Assembly (NCBI RefSeq): GCF_000150275.1
Contig: NW_002060945.1
Span: 3,371,172-3,435,171, forward strand
Direction of reading: 5' to 3'
From: Trichoplax adhaerens
Lineage: Eukaryota > Placozoa > Uniplacotomia > Trichoplacea > Trichoplacidae
Length of the DNA stretch: 64,000 nt
The notes under the pieces were generated by a model. The model worked only from the letters and a program-made list of their open reading frames with translations, did not search any database and had not been told where the DNA came from. Below are positions 54,401 to 62,785 of the stretch, one piece after another (the stretch's first letter is position 1; each line of letters opens with the position of its first letter). Position numbers and translations under genes: made by a program.

Positions 54401-56466
54401 AAGATTTATTGGAAGCAGATCCTGCCTTTAAATCACCCAAAATGATAAGGAAGCGGCCTGGTCGAAAAGGGCGCTCTCTGCCAACGATATCTGAGACAGA
54501 AAGGAAAAATCTAGCTGAAAAGATCGGCCCGGGAGGAAAGAAATTGCGAAGGATTGCCTCTGATTCTCTAAATAATTCTCGCAATTCTAACCCTGGTAAT
54601 TCACCTAAAATCGATATCAGCAACAACACTATTCCGGAGGTAGATGATGTCGATGGTGCTGAAAAGGAAGCTCCAAAGTTTGTAAAGCCACCACCACGTA
54701 TTTCATCATCGTCGCTCAATAAAACTTCAGCTAGTAAGCCATCCGATGATCAACCAGATTCGCCGAGAAGATCAATCATTAATACCAACGGAAGAAGTTC
54801 ATCGAATCTCAAATCACCTACAAGCTGGAATTCATCGCCCTCTACGTCGCTTGGTAGTCTGCCAGAATCGAGTCAAAAATCTTCGCCGGCCACATCCGTT
54901 AGTAGTAAACCACAAACCGATTTAAGAACAAATCGTCGAGTTTCATCATCTACAATGATCAGCCCTAGGTCTGAAACAAACGATAAACCAAATCAGAGAT
55001 TTTCACGTTTGACATCGAATAATGCACCAGAAGATGACAAACCAAGCCAGAAACTATCGCGTCTGGCATCCAACAATGCATCAACAGATGATAAACCAAG
55101 CCAGAGAGCATCGCGTTTAATATCCAGTAATATATCAGCAGATGACAAACCGAGCCAGAGAGCATCGCGTTTAACATCCAGTAATGCATCAGCAGATGAC
55201 AAACTAAGTCAAAGGCCATCGCGCTTAACATCCAGCAATACATCAGCATCAGCAGATGATAAACCAAGCCAGAGGTCATTGCGTTTAACATCCAGCAAAT
55301 CATCAACAGATGATAAACCAAACCAGAAACCATCGCGCCTGATATCGAGTAATGGATCAGCAGATGATAAACCGAGCCAGAGACCTTCACGTATTTCATC
55401 AAGTAATGCATCGGATAGTAAATCAAGCCAGAAACCTTCACGCTTTCCATCAAGTAATGCATCAGATGATAAACCAAGCCAGAGACCTTCACGTTTTTCA
55501 TCAAGTAATGCATCGGATAATAATTCAAGCCAGACGCCTTCACGTTTTTCATCAAGTAATGCATCAGATGATAAACCAAGTCAGAGACCTTCACGTTTTT
55601 CATCAAGTATTGCATTGGATAGTAAATCAAGCCAGAGACCTTCACCCTCTCCATCAAGTAATGCATCAGATGATAAACCAAGCCAGAGACCTTCACGTTT
55701 TTCATCAAGTATTGCATCGGATAGTAAATCAAGCCAGAGACCTTCACGCTCTCCATCAAGTAATGCATCAGATGATAAGCCAAGCCAGAGACCTTCACGT
55801 TTTTCATCAAGTAAAGCATCAGATGATAAACCAAGCCAGAGACCTTCACGTTTTTCATCAAGTAATTCATCAAATGATAAACCAAACACGAGACCTTTGC
55901 GCTTGACATCTAGCAAATCATCGTCGGAGGATAAGCCGAGCCCGTCCCCTACCAGTATTGAATCCAATGGTAATAAATCTACGAAAAGATCATCGCCTGT
56001 ATCAGTTAGTAGTCGATCTCAGGTAGATGGTAATCTAGTTAAGAATTCGCCATCGATCCCTATGCGTATCGCAAGCTCATCTACAAATCGTAATTCATTG
56101 TCGTCTGCACCTAATTCACAAAAGAATAATGATAACATTAGAAAACCTCCGGCACGAACTGTCTCTAATGGTAGAATGAACAATGTTAATGCAACGTCTA
56201 AGCCCGTAACGCCAAACGCTAGTAATGAACCCCCTCGAAGGACGCCAATCACAAATAGTCGAAGAACAAGCGATAACAATCCTCCTGTTAGAAAATCATC
56301 GAATAGTGTACAAATTAAGAGAACACCATCGACGACATCGCCTGTATCTCCAGTTGCTCCCACCAGATCGGCACAAAATTCAACATCAAGGAATACTAAT
56401 AACTCCGATCCAAATAAACGCAGGGTATCCGTAACAGCAAGGTCAAGGATTTCATCAAGCGATTAG
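33449..56466 (+). CDS. SEC14-spectrin repeat protein, Trio/Kalirin-like, without GEF domains
   Basis: Twenty-nine exons: 33449-33557, 34013-34075, 34543-34660, 36180-36270, 39560-39667, 42915-43031, 45486-45613, 45990-46263, 46813-46935, 47074-47265, 47358-47535, 47725-47903, 48010-48129, 48249-48440, 48530-48895, 49050-49169, 49379-49570, 49661-49987, 50278-50400, 50535-50726, 51095-51250, 51421-51576, 51732-51848, 51976-52170, 52309-52647, 53001-53123, 53323-53514, 53890-54216, 54319-56466. Total 7065 bases, 2354 aa. Residues ~37-190 form a SEC14/CRAL-TRIO domain closely resembling that of Trio and Kalirin: ILNILRSRIAFLSGGVDKRG, GPVITFPAQA, RHGFTVIIDVRG, VYMVCVIRPDSF, AYDHDNWVEIRV. Residues ~200-1639 are spectrin-type helical repeats (about 13), starting with a clear counterpart of Trio repeats 1-2. 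Residues 1640-2354 are a Ser/Pro/Arg-rich low-complexity tail. No DH, PH, SH3, Ig or kinase domain is present before the stop. The ATG follows GCCACCAAG, a strong initiation context. Lipid binding and scaffolding are inferred from the domains. Confidence 0.88.
35100..35960. repeat. Intronic minisatellite, SEC14-spectrin gene intron 3
   Basis: A diverged unit of roughly 60-115 bp built on CCTTAAACTCTATTAAAAATCAACTAGTGA and YTTRTTATTCATATGATTCA recurs about ten times (for example near 35275, 35335, 35398, 35469, 35545, 35675, 35745, 35870 and 35920). It lies inside intron 34661-36179 and is noncoding. Confidence 0.65.
38600..39260. repeat. Intronic minisatellite, ~115 bp x ~6, intron 4
   Basis: The phrase AGTAAATAATAARCTATATSWATRRTGATAC recurs near 38700, 38812, 38925, 39095 and 39197. 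Between copies come a TTCGAAGATATTATCCATTA-like segment and CTCCATCTCRTCTTAAYTTTACATTC. It is inside intron 36271-39559. Confidence 0.7.
39840..40620. repeat. Intronic minisatellite, ~170-200 bp x ~4, intron 5
   Basis: The unit contains CGTCGAAAATTTAAARTAGGATTGTTTGCTTTATTTAATC, then ATGAGCTTACATGATTGTAGA, ACCTTTACAATATCCATCRA and TTTTCTGACTGCTTTTGATGGATG. Copies start near 39880, 40122, 40288 and 40460. It lies in intron 39668-42914. Confidence 0.7.
40720..41170. repeat. Second intronic minisatellite, ~80-90 bp x ~5, intron 5
   Basis: The unit is AATCAATCGTTTTRAATCTTRGCTCATTCAACTT followed by TTTTTACGCATCYYATTTATTTCAAAT. Copies lie near 40703, 40773, 40845, 40905, 40980 and 41075. A short AAT microsatellite occurs at about 41040. 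It is distinct from the family just upstream. Confidence 0.65.
41171..42914. other. Remainder of intron 5
   Basis: This stretch has unremarkable intronic sequence with a few short ORFs on both strands (for example 41639-41941). They do not match the SEC14 domain, and the flanking exons already join without a gap, so no exon is needed here. Confidence 0.5.
43250..44870. repeat. Intronic minisatellites, intron 6 (two families)
   Basis: The intron between the SEC14 and first spectrin exons (43032-45485) holds two families. About two copies of a ~165-bp unit lie at 43325-43615 (TATAGGATARAATTGAARTT...CTATCGCTA). About sixteen copies of a 65-90 bp unit then run from about 43700 to 44850. Their core is ATGATTTAATCTTGTCGAAG followed by TAGAAAATAATCGAGTAG, TACTATTTGTTAAATTCTAG and a CTTTATACTTAC linker. 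Core starts lie near 43710, 43795, 43870, 43950, 44033, 44099, 44168, 44250, 44316, 44390, 44459, 44540, 44605, 44671, 44750 and 44822. Confidence 0.85.
46813..54216 (+). repeat. Six tandem three-exon spectrin modules (~209-226 aa each)
   Basis: Exon lengths repeat as short (117-123), 192-195, then long (312-366). The modules are 46813-47903 (123, 192, 178+179), 48010-48895 (120, 192, 366), 49050-49987 (120, 192, 327), 50278-51576 (123, 192, 156+156), 51732-52647 (117, 195, 339) and 53001-54216 (123, 192, 327). All module borders and internal borders are phase 0, except the extra intron splitting the third exon of module 1 (phase 1). Each module is about two spectrin repeats long. The first exons share a W/L-hydrophobic start (VMAWVKN, TIAWLQE, LLLWIEE, LQLFIDG). 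The pattern indicates internal duplication. Confidence 0.85.
54979..55935 (+). repeat. Coding minisatellite, 17-18 aa unit x ~18, in the tail of the SEC14-spectrin protein
   Basis: The last exon encodes about 18 tandem units of consensus DDKPSQRPSRFSSSNAS. The first seven are mostly 18 residues (54 bp) with RL and an extra A/T before DD. From about 55370 they are 17 residues (51 bp). In the second half, units alternate between DKPSQRPSRF and SKSSQRPSRS, giving a ~102-bp two-unit period. Because the unit length is a multiple of three, frames on the other strand and other plus frames also stay open; those ORFs are artefacts. Confidence 0.93.
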
Positions 56467-58415
56467 CCATAGGCTAAACCAATAATTTACTACATAAATA
56501 TTATTAATCGATACTATCACTAGCAAATTGTTTTTATCTATCGGTATGATAAGATATCTAGTAGTAATAGTGTATGAGAAAACAATATTTTTTATGGTAA
56601 ACACATAACAAGCGAATCGGCTTCGAAAATTACAATATTAGCATCTCTTTATATATGAATTCAATCAATCTTGATCCTATTTTTTATGAAGTTAGGAAAC
56701 TCTAAATAGCTATTTTTTTAATGTGTGATAAACCTATTTTTATTTAATGGTTGCAACGAATAGAAATTATAAGACCTATTTCTGTATACAAGTTTGTATA
56801 TTACGAAATCATGATATCGCTAATTGTATTGCAGTTAATCCTCACACTAATACAGTAAATGCTGATGGCTGTAAAAATTGTTTACTAGATAACAGCATAA
56901 TAAAACTGTATTATTACAGATTTTTGCAATAAAAATCTCTATTTAGCTAATAACTCTGCAACGCGGTCAGCAATAATTTCTACCTGATCTTGCCTTTTAG
57001 TGCTTTTCTACTACAAATCAAGAAAACAACTATTACATTACTATTGATAGCACAAGCCAATGTTTGGATTGATGTAAGAACTTCCTCAACCTAGTCGTAG
57101 TGATACGAGGTTAATATCTAAGATTAGGCTACCACCTTTTTGGTCTTATATACCATCTCTTATACTTTCATTCAATTACGATTATCATTTAGTTTTGTTA
57201 TACTTCTCATCGACGTAGTGAATGCACTAAAGCTGAAGGTAAGAGTTAATTGGAGTTTGATTTTGGGTGCTATCAACAATTCTAAACAAGCGATTGTTTA
57301 TTAGTCATAACTAGTCATTAATTTTCGTTCATTAATCGGCTAGCCAATACATAGCTTGAAAAGTAAACTTAATACTTAAAATTTCTTAAAGGATTGTCAA
57401 ATCCAAAAATTAATACAGGCCATCATTAATACTAAAATATAGCTTTATTAACAGTGATATCAATAAAATATGGCAAAAATTGCATATTATGTATCTGTAA
57501 ATAATTATATTAGGTGCCTTTATTATATTTCAGTATAATTGAGAAATAAATGACACTATATACACGTATAGGCAATCTATAGTACATTAGCCATTTTAGA
57601 TTGGTGGATACTCTCATTACTTTACATAAAAGGATATAAACAGGAATAGAAATGTTTCGTTAGCTAGAAATGATTTAATATATGTAAATTTATCAGTAAA
57701 TGCAAAGATATCAAATTATTAATGAATAAAAGCAGTTAGAATAAGATTCACATGGAAAAAGAGGGAAAGTTTTTAATTTTTCGCCAAAAAATACTTTTAC
57801 ATAGTCCTGTAACCTCTTTAATTAGTTGTATGGCAGTTAATTTAGTAAGTAGGTGTAGCCTTTCCATTTACGATAAATTAAACGCTTGCTAACACAATAA
57901 CCGGGTAAGTAACTATCACTAGTACGTTAAATCTCCTTTTACATATAAATTATATATTCTCTCCAATCTTTAAATTATTTAATATTAATTATAATTATAG
58001 AAGTTTCTAAATAGAAGGGAGGAATATTAAAACAGGCTTACATGAATAAATAGTGGTGTGCTGCCCCGTATTAAGATACAGCATAGTAACCCATTAAAGC
58101 ATTATATAGAGTAACAGTTTGTTAGGCATGAAAGTATATAAGATATGCCTTCATCATACCACTATACAGCTTTGAAGTTAAATAATACTTCGATGGTTAA
58201 ACTAAGTTAATAAAGTTTACATCAAGTTGCGATCGATCATCTAGCATAACTATGAGAATAAAGTCATTAATCGTTAGAGCAACTGAATAAAAGAATATTA
58301 TTGGAAAGTATTCACAACAAGATTAAATGCTCTAGAACAGTATTATTAGTTAAATGGCTATTTCCTACGTTCTTACTCCAATAAGACAGTTAAAGCTTTA
58401 AAGCAACTGAGTATT
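56467..58415. other. Convergent 3' intergenic region
   Basis: Noncoding DNA between the stop codons of the SEC14-spectrin gene (+) and the minus-strand P450. AATAAA signals for the plus strand occur near 56896 and 56930. I looked for DH/PH coding exons that would extend the SEC14-spectrin gene and saw none. Confidence 0.5.
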
Positions 58416-59879
58416 CTACCTCTCTTTAATGCCTAAAGTTACCCCATTCGATGCAGATAACGTTATTTTAGGCTCAATTCGTAAGGGAATTTCAGTTTCT
58501 TGTACTGGTTCGAACATCATATCTTGTAACACCTTCACCAATGCCATTTTAGCTTCCATAATTGCTAATCTCATTCCAATACAATTTCTAGGACCGTTGC
58601 CAAATGGAAGATGAGCAAATGGATGACGTTTAGCTTTTTCTTCTGGTGTAAATCGTTCTGGTATAAATTTTTTTGGATCTGGCCACAACTTTTCGTTATG
58701 ATGGATACCATAAATTGGTATTGCAGCGACTACATCTTTTGGTATCAAGACACCACCGATCACAATGTCATTTTTCGCAATTCTGTTTACAATATATGCT
58801 GGGGGATATATACGTAATGACTCGCTCAATACCATGTCTAGATATGGTAAACTGGAGACTAATTCAGAAGTGACCGTTGTGCCTTTTGGGCATTTTTCGT
58901 CAATTTCGTCAAGAAGACGTTGCTGGACATCTGGATTCAGAGCTAATAGGTAAGATGTATAAGCCAATGCACTAGCCGTTGTTTCATAACCAGCCAATAA
59001 AAAGATAAAAGACTGACTAATGATTTCTTCATCAGTTAATTTACCATTTTGACCAGCTTCGACTAATAACTGCAGTAAATCGCGGCGATTTGTTAGACCT
59101 TGTTGTAAACTTTGACGCCTTTCTGCAATAATAGCTCTGCTAACACTGGCAATGTGATGAACGGAGTTTACTCTAGTTCGCATAAATTTACTGATATACG
59201 GATAAAGAGAAGGCATTATTGCACCTAAAGCCATCGCTAGATTTGAAGTACTAAAAAAACTAGCCGCTTGTTGTCTGATCTCCTGGCCCCTGACATCTGC
59301 AGTGACATGTACACCAAATGCAGTTGCCATAATAACTTCCATACTATATTCGCCATAAATTTTCCAAATGTTCGCTTTTCCTTGCTGCTTGTTTAAATTC
59401 ATTAATTTATCGAATAAACTATCGCATGCACTGCTAATAATAGATTCTATTTGCTTCAATTTAGCAGCGCTAAACGTTGGTATGAGCACATTCCGAACGC
59501 GTTTCCAGTCATCATCTGTGATTGCTAGGAGATTCTTGTGAAATGGTGGAGTAGGTGGTATAATAGGGAAGCGATTCGTGAAATTACTAAAATGCTTAAC
59601 CATAATATCTTTTACCATCGGCAAATCGGATATAACCATTACAGGCCTCCTGCCAAATAGAAGACCGTACACTTTACCATATTTCTTAATGCAGTTAATT
59701 TGCTTCGATTCTTTACTGAATGCACTTCCAATCAAAATATAAGGTTTAGGTCCGGGAATATTTAGCTTCTTAAAATAGCGAAGAGGATGAATGAAATAAT
59801 AGTGAAAAAGTAAAGTTAAAATTAACACTGCAGCTACCCAGGCAATTTGTTGTGGAGTAATATTAGCAAAAGTCCACAT
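58416..59879 (-). CDS. Cytochrome P450, clan 3-like (CYP3/CYP6 type), intronless
   Basis: Haem-thiolate monooxygenase of 487 aa from ATG at 59879, read as one exon. The frame is open further upstream to 59981, but the M-W-T-F start aligns with the first residue of the paralogue at 61307. Features in order: N-terminal membrane anchor (WVAAVLILTLLFHYYF), proline hinge LNIPGPKP, C-helix DDDWKRVRNVLIPTFS, I-helix FLLAGYETTASAL, K-helix ESLR (E353-R356), PERFTPEE, and haem loop FGNGPRNCIG with Cys433 as axial ligand. The sequence around CIGMRLA and PERF is typical of clan 3 enzymes. ER membrane location and oxidation of small lipophilic substrates are family knowledge; the substrate is unknown. 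It is transcribed divergently from a close paralogue 1.4 kb away. Confidence 0.94.
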   Translation of the reverse strand: MWTFANITPQQIAWVAAVLILTLLFHYYFIHPLRYFKKLNIPGPKPYILIGSAFSKESKQINCIKKYGKVYGLLFGRRPVMVISDLPMVKDIMVKHFSNFTNRFPIIPPTPPFHKNLLAITDDDWKRVRNVLIPTFSAAKLKQIESIISSACDSLFDKLMNLNKQQGKANIWKIYGEYSMEVIMATAFGVHVTADVRGQEIRQQAASFFSTSNLAMALGAIMPSLYPYISKFMRTRVNSVHHIASVSRAIIAERRQSLQQGLTNRRDLLQLLVEAGQNGKLTDEEIISQSFIFLLAGYETTASALAYTSYLLALNPDVQQRLLDEIDEKCPKGTTVTSELVSSLPYLDMVLSESLRIYPPAYIVNRIAKNDIVIGGVLIPKDVVAAIPIYGIHHNEKLWPDPKKFIPERFTPEEKAKRHPFAHLPFGNGPRNCIGMRLAIMEAKMALVKVLQDMMFEPVQETEIPLRIEPKITLSASNGVTLGIKER

Positions 59880-60543
59880 AGCTGAAAAGAATAATATTAG
59901 CACGTCTATGATTACCTTTAAAACTAAGTGATAAAAGGTAAGCTCTAGGCTACTACATCGAAAAAGTGCTTTAGTAAACAATGTTTCGTCGCAATAAAAT
60001 GGCTACCGTTATATATTAAGTAAAGACTAATTATGAGCAGAGAATTTAGTCAGAGTCTGTGCGTCCACTGGTCTGTATTCACTGCCAAGGTCATAGAGTG
60101 TTTGCAGGCTAGACAATATGGAAACTGGACTAGATATAGCTAGGGACTACTCTAAAAATTTGCAATTTTCTATAGTATTTACTAGCCAACTTGGGTCTGT
60201 TCTGGCATCCTGCAGTTTTATTGTATTATTATGGATAAATTGACTTTAAATAAACTCTATCTCTTATGTATCCTACCTATATAAATGCTTAGTTATAGTG
60301 AATACAACTATATCCTTTTATAATATTCAGTTCTACTGCTTTATTGCGCACGAAATTAATGTTTAATAACGAGAAAAATTAAGACTATTGAGGTGAGTAA
60401 TCTTATCTAAAACTATCGACTTGCCTTATCTTAGAAGCTCCTAGATTACACAATGTGATATGTCACGTACACACCACACATAATTACGCCAATATATTCC
60501 TGAAATAAAATTTCAATATCAGAACTCGATACATCAAGAAATT

Positions 60544-60590
60544 GATTATATCATAAGACATGATTTGTCAGCCTATCATGTCATATAATC
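60544..60590. repeat. Inverted repeat 1 in P450 intergenic region
   Basis: GATTATAT-CATAA-GACATGAT (60544-60564) is matched by its complement ATCATGTCATATAATC (60575-60590). The arms pair perfectly over 16 bases apart from a 5-base bulge, with a 10-base loop. Confidence 0.8.
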
Positions 60591-60610
60591 AACTATTGAT
60601 TAACAGTAAT

Positions 60611-60711
60611 ACAGTGTATTTGACCTTGATTCCGTAGAGATTTGTTTACGAATTGCGTCATGGCGTCATTGGTAAATAAATCTAAACGGAATCAATGTCA
60701 AATAGACTGTG
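60611..60711. repeat. Inverted repeat 2 (~39-bp arms) in P450 intergenic region
   Basis: The left arm 60611-60649 (from ACAGTGTATTTGACCTTGAT to TTGTTTAC) is the imperfect complement of the right arm 60672-60711 (from GTAAATAAATC to ATAGACTGTG). There are only a few mismatches, around a ~22-base spacer containing GCGTCATGGCGTCATTG. The centre (~60661) lies almost at the midpoint between the two P450 start codons. Confidence 0.85.
60621..60629 (-). promoter_or_regulatory. TCAAGGTCA-type nuclear receptor half-site
   Basis: TGACCTTGA on the plus strand reads TCAAGGTCA on the minus strand. This is the consensus extended half-site of ERR and NR5A receptors. In the opposite arm of the inverted repeat it is altered to TTGACATTGA. 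Binding is inference. Confidence 0.35.
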
Positions 60712-61306
60712 TAGTAATATCTCAGGTAGATGGACAAAGATTGTAGAGATAGAGAAAAGATCTTTATTAAAGAAGCAGATATACCTAGCTAGCAGAGATC
60801 AATTTTAGCATTACGTAATGAAATTAATTATACTCAATTATAGAGGAAAATAGCTGTATCTTTTGTACAGTTTATTAGTTCCATCTACTTATGCTTTTAG
60901 AACAGACCTGTCTATAAAGATGAACGATTACCGGTACTTTACCAGTATATCTTATTTATTCTAGTATAGTAAACATTTGGATTTATAATTCATTCTTAAC
61001 TATCATAACACACCTACAGAGGGACAGCTGCCATACAGTAAAAAGTGAAATCGAACTTTTCTTACTCTATACAGCCGCCTGTTTGCTATAATGTTCAGTA
61101 TAAGCAGTAGGACTGTAACAGCATCTGCATTGGTCCACCTAAACTCCATCTTGAATTCATTGTCATAGCTACCGGTAAGCATTCTTTTAGCCAACTATAG
61201 TATCAATACACTCGTTGCATGCTTACCATATGATTGCATCATTAATAAAGTTATCATAGTTAGTTTCCAAGCATTTTTCTACAAAAGTATCCACACCCAA
61301 GATATC

Positions 61307-62785
61307 ATGGTCGGGTTGATTGATATTTCTACCCAAACTGCAGCTATAGCTGGCGTTACAATTTTATCTTTAGCGTACGCATTTTATCAGTACTTCGTTC
61401 AGCCGCTTTATTATTTTCAGAAATTAAATATACCGGGCCCTAAGCCTTCATTATTTGTTGGCACTGCATTTAACAAAGAGACAGGCGGACATCTTGGACA
61501 AATACATTGCATTAAAAAATATGGTAAAGTTTATGGCGGTTTACTAGGTGTAAGGCCAATCATGGTTATAGCTGATCCAGAAATGCTTAAAGAGGTTTTG
61601 GTGAAACAATTCAGTAACTTCCCTAATAGATATGCTGTTATACCGCCTGCTCCGGAATTTAGTAGAAATCTTCTTGCTATCAAAGATGATGACTGGAAAC
61701 GTATCAGAAACGTACTTATACCAACGTTCAGTGCTACAAAGTTAAAACAAATTGAACCGATTATAATCGACGCTTGCGATACTCTAGTAGGTAAAATAAT
61801 TAAAGAAAATCGAGAAAATGGGAAAGTTAATATCTGGAAACTATGTGGCGAATACAGCATGGAAGTCATTATGGCGGCTGCATTCGGTGTACACGTTACT
61901 GATAAAGTTAGAGGACAAAAAATTTGTAAAGCCGCGGCTGCATTTTTTGGCGGATCTGATGTAGCTTTGTTAATAGCATCAGTTGTACCTTCATTGTATC
62001 CTTTTCTAAGCTTTCTAGCTAGAGAAAGGACTAATGCAGTAAATCATACCGTTCAAGTCGCTAGAGCTGTTATAGCCGAGAGAAGACGAAATTTACAAAA
62101 TGGCCTAACTAATCGTCGAGATTTATTACAATTAATGATTGAAGCTGCAGAGAATGGAAAATTAACTGATGACGAGATTGTTAGCCAATCCTTCATATTT
62201 TTATTAGCCGGCTACGAAACAACGTCGAATGCGTTAGGCTATACGTCTTATCTACTAGCATTAAATCCACAAGCTCAGCAACGTTTAATAGACGAAATCG
62301 ACGAGAAATGTCCTAAGGGTACAAATCCGACGATAGAGCTACTTTCCGAACTTCCTTATCTAGATATGGTTTTCAATGAATCGTTACGAATATATCCACC
62401 AGCGTATATCGTAAATAGAGCTACAAAGCATGAAACAGTTATTAAGGGAGTTAAGATACCTCAAGGCCTGATAGTAGCGATTCCAATATACGGTATTCAT
62501 CATAATGATGAATTATGGCCAGATCCAGAAAAATTTATACCAGAACGATTTACACCCGAAGAGAAAGCTAAACGTCATCCATTCGCTTATCTTCCATTCG
62601 GTAACGGTCCAAGAAATTGTATCGGTATGAGATTAGCTATAACCGAAGCTAAGTTAGCTTTAATCAAAATATTACAAAATGTAGTACTTGAACCAGTAAA
62701 AGAGACTCCAATTCCTCTAGAAGTTGAACCAAAGTTAACATTATCTGTAGCAAACGGTGTAATAATAGGTGTAAAGGAACGTTAA
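61307..62785 (+). CDS. Cytochrome P450, clan 3-like (CYP3/CYP6 type), intronless
   Basis: A 492-aa haem-thiolate monooxygenase in one uninterrupted exon. N-terminal anchor segment (AIAGVTILSLAYAFYQYF), hinge LNIPGPKP, C-helix DDDWKRIRNVLIPTFS, I-helix AGYETT (residues 301-306), K-helix ESLR (E358-R361), PERFTPEEKAKRHPFAYLPF and haem loop FGNGPRNCIG with Cys438. It is clearly paralogous to the divergent gene at 58416-59879, with long identical stretches such as QKLNIPGPKP versus KKLNIPGPKP and PYLDMVxxESLRIYPPAYIV. The only length differences are at the N terminus and a 4-residue insert (GGHLG region) near residue 60. Start chosen as the first ATG, after which the anchor begins. AATAAA at 63151 could serve its 3' end. 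ER membrane location is family knowledge; the substrate is unknown. Confidence 0.95.
   Translation: MVGLIDISTQTAAIAGVTILSLAYAFYQYFVQPLYYFQKLNIPGPKPSLFVGTAFNKETGGHLGQIHCIKKYGKVYGGLLGVRPIMVIADPEMLKEVLVKQFSNFPNRYAVIPPAPEFSRNLLAIKDDDWKRIRNVLIPTFSATKLKQIEPIIIDACDTLVGKIIKENRENGKVNIWKLCGEYSMEVIMAAAFGVHVTDKVRGQKICKAAAAFFGGSDVALLIASVVPSLYPFLSFLARERTNAVNHTVQVARAVIAERRRNLQNGLTNRRDLLQLMIEAAENGKLTDDEIVSQSFIFLLAGYETTSNALGYTSYLLALNPQAQQRLIDEIDEKCPKGTNPTIELLSELPYLDMVFNESLRIYPPAYIVNRATKHETVIKGVKIPQGLIVAIPIYGIHHNDELWPDPEKFIPERFTPEEKAKRHPFAYLPFGNGPRNCIGMRLAITEAKLALIKILQNVVLEPVKETPIPLEVEPKLTLSVANGVIIGVKER

Larger units (their letters stand above)
59880..61306. promoter_or_regulatory. Divergent promoter region between two P450 genes
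   Basis: A 1.43-kb noncoding interval separates the two P450 start codons and must carry both promoters. Two inverted repeats lie near its centre (60544-60590 and 60611-60711). A short minus-strand ORF at 61003-61194 shows no homology. No TATA element could be assigned with confidence. Confidence 0.6.

Noticed and set aside
54965-55909. 314-codon minus-strand ORF and a 184-codon plus-strand ORF in another frame across the tail repeats
   Set aside because: They exist only because the repeat unit is a multiple of three bases, so any frame without a stop in one unit stays open. The plus frame used by the SEC14-spectrin gene continues in phase from upstream exons and extends beyond the repeats.
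58429-58953. Plus-strand ORFs opposite the minus-strand P450
   Set aside because: Antisense shadows of a complete P450 frame with all family motifs.
59880-59981. 34-residue N-terminal extension of the minus-strand P450
   Set aside because: The paralogue starts at the position equivalent to 59879, and the membrane anchor begins only after it.
61531-61869. 112-codon minus-strand ORF opposite the plus-strand P450
   Set aside because: Antisense shadow; the plus frame carries the hinge, I-helix, ExxR and haem-binding motifs.
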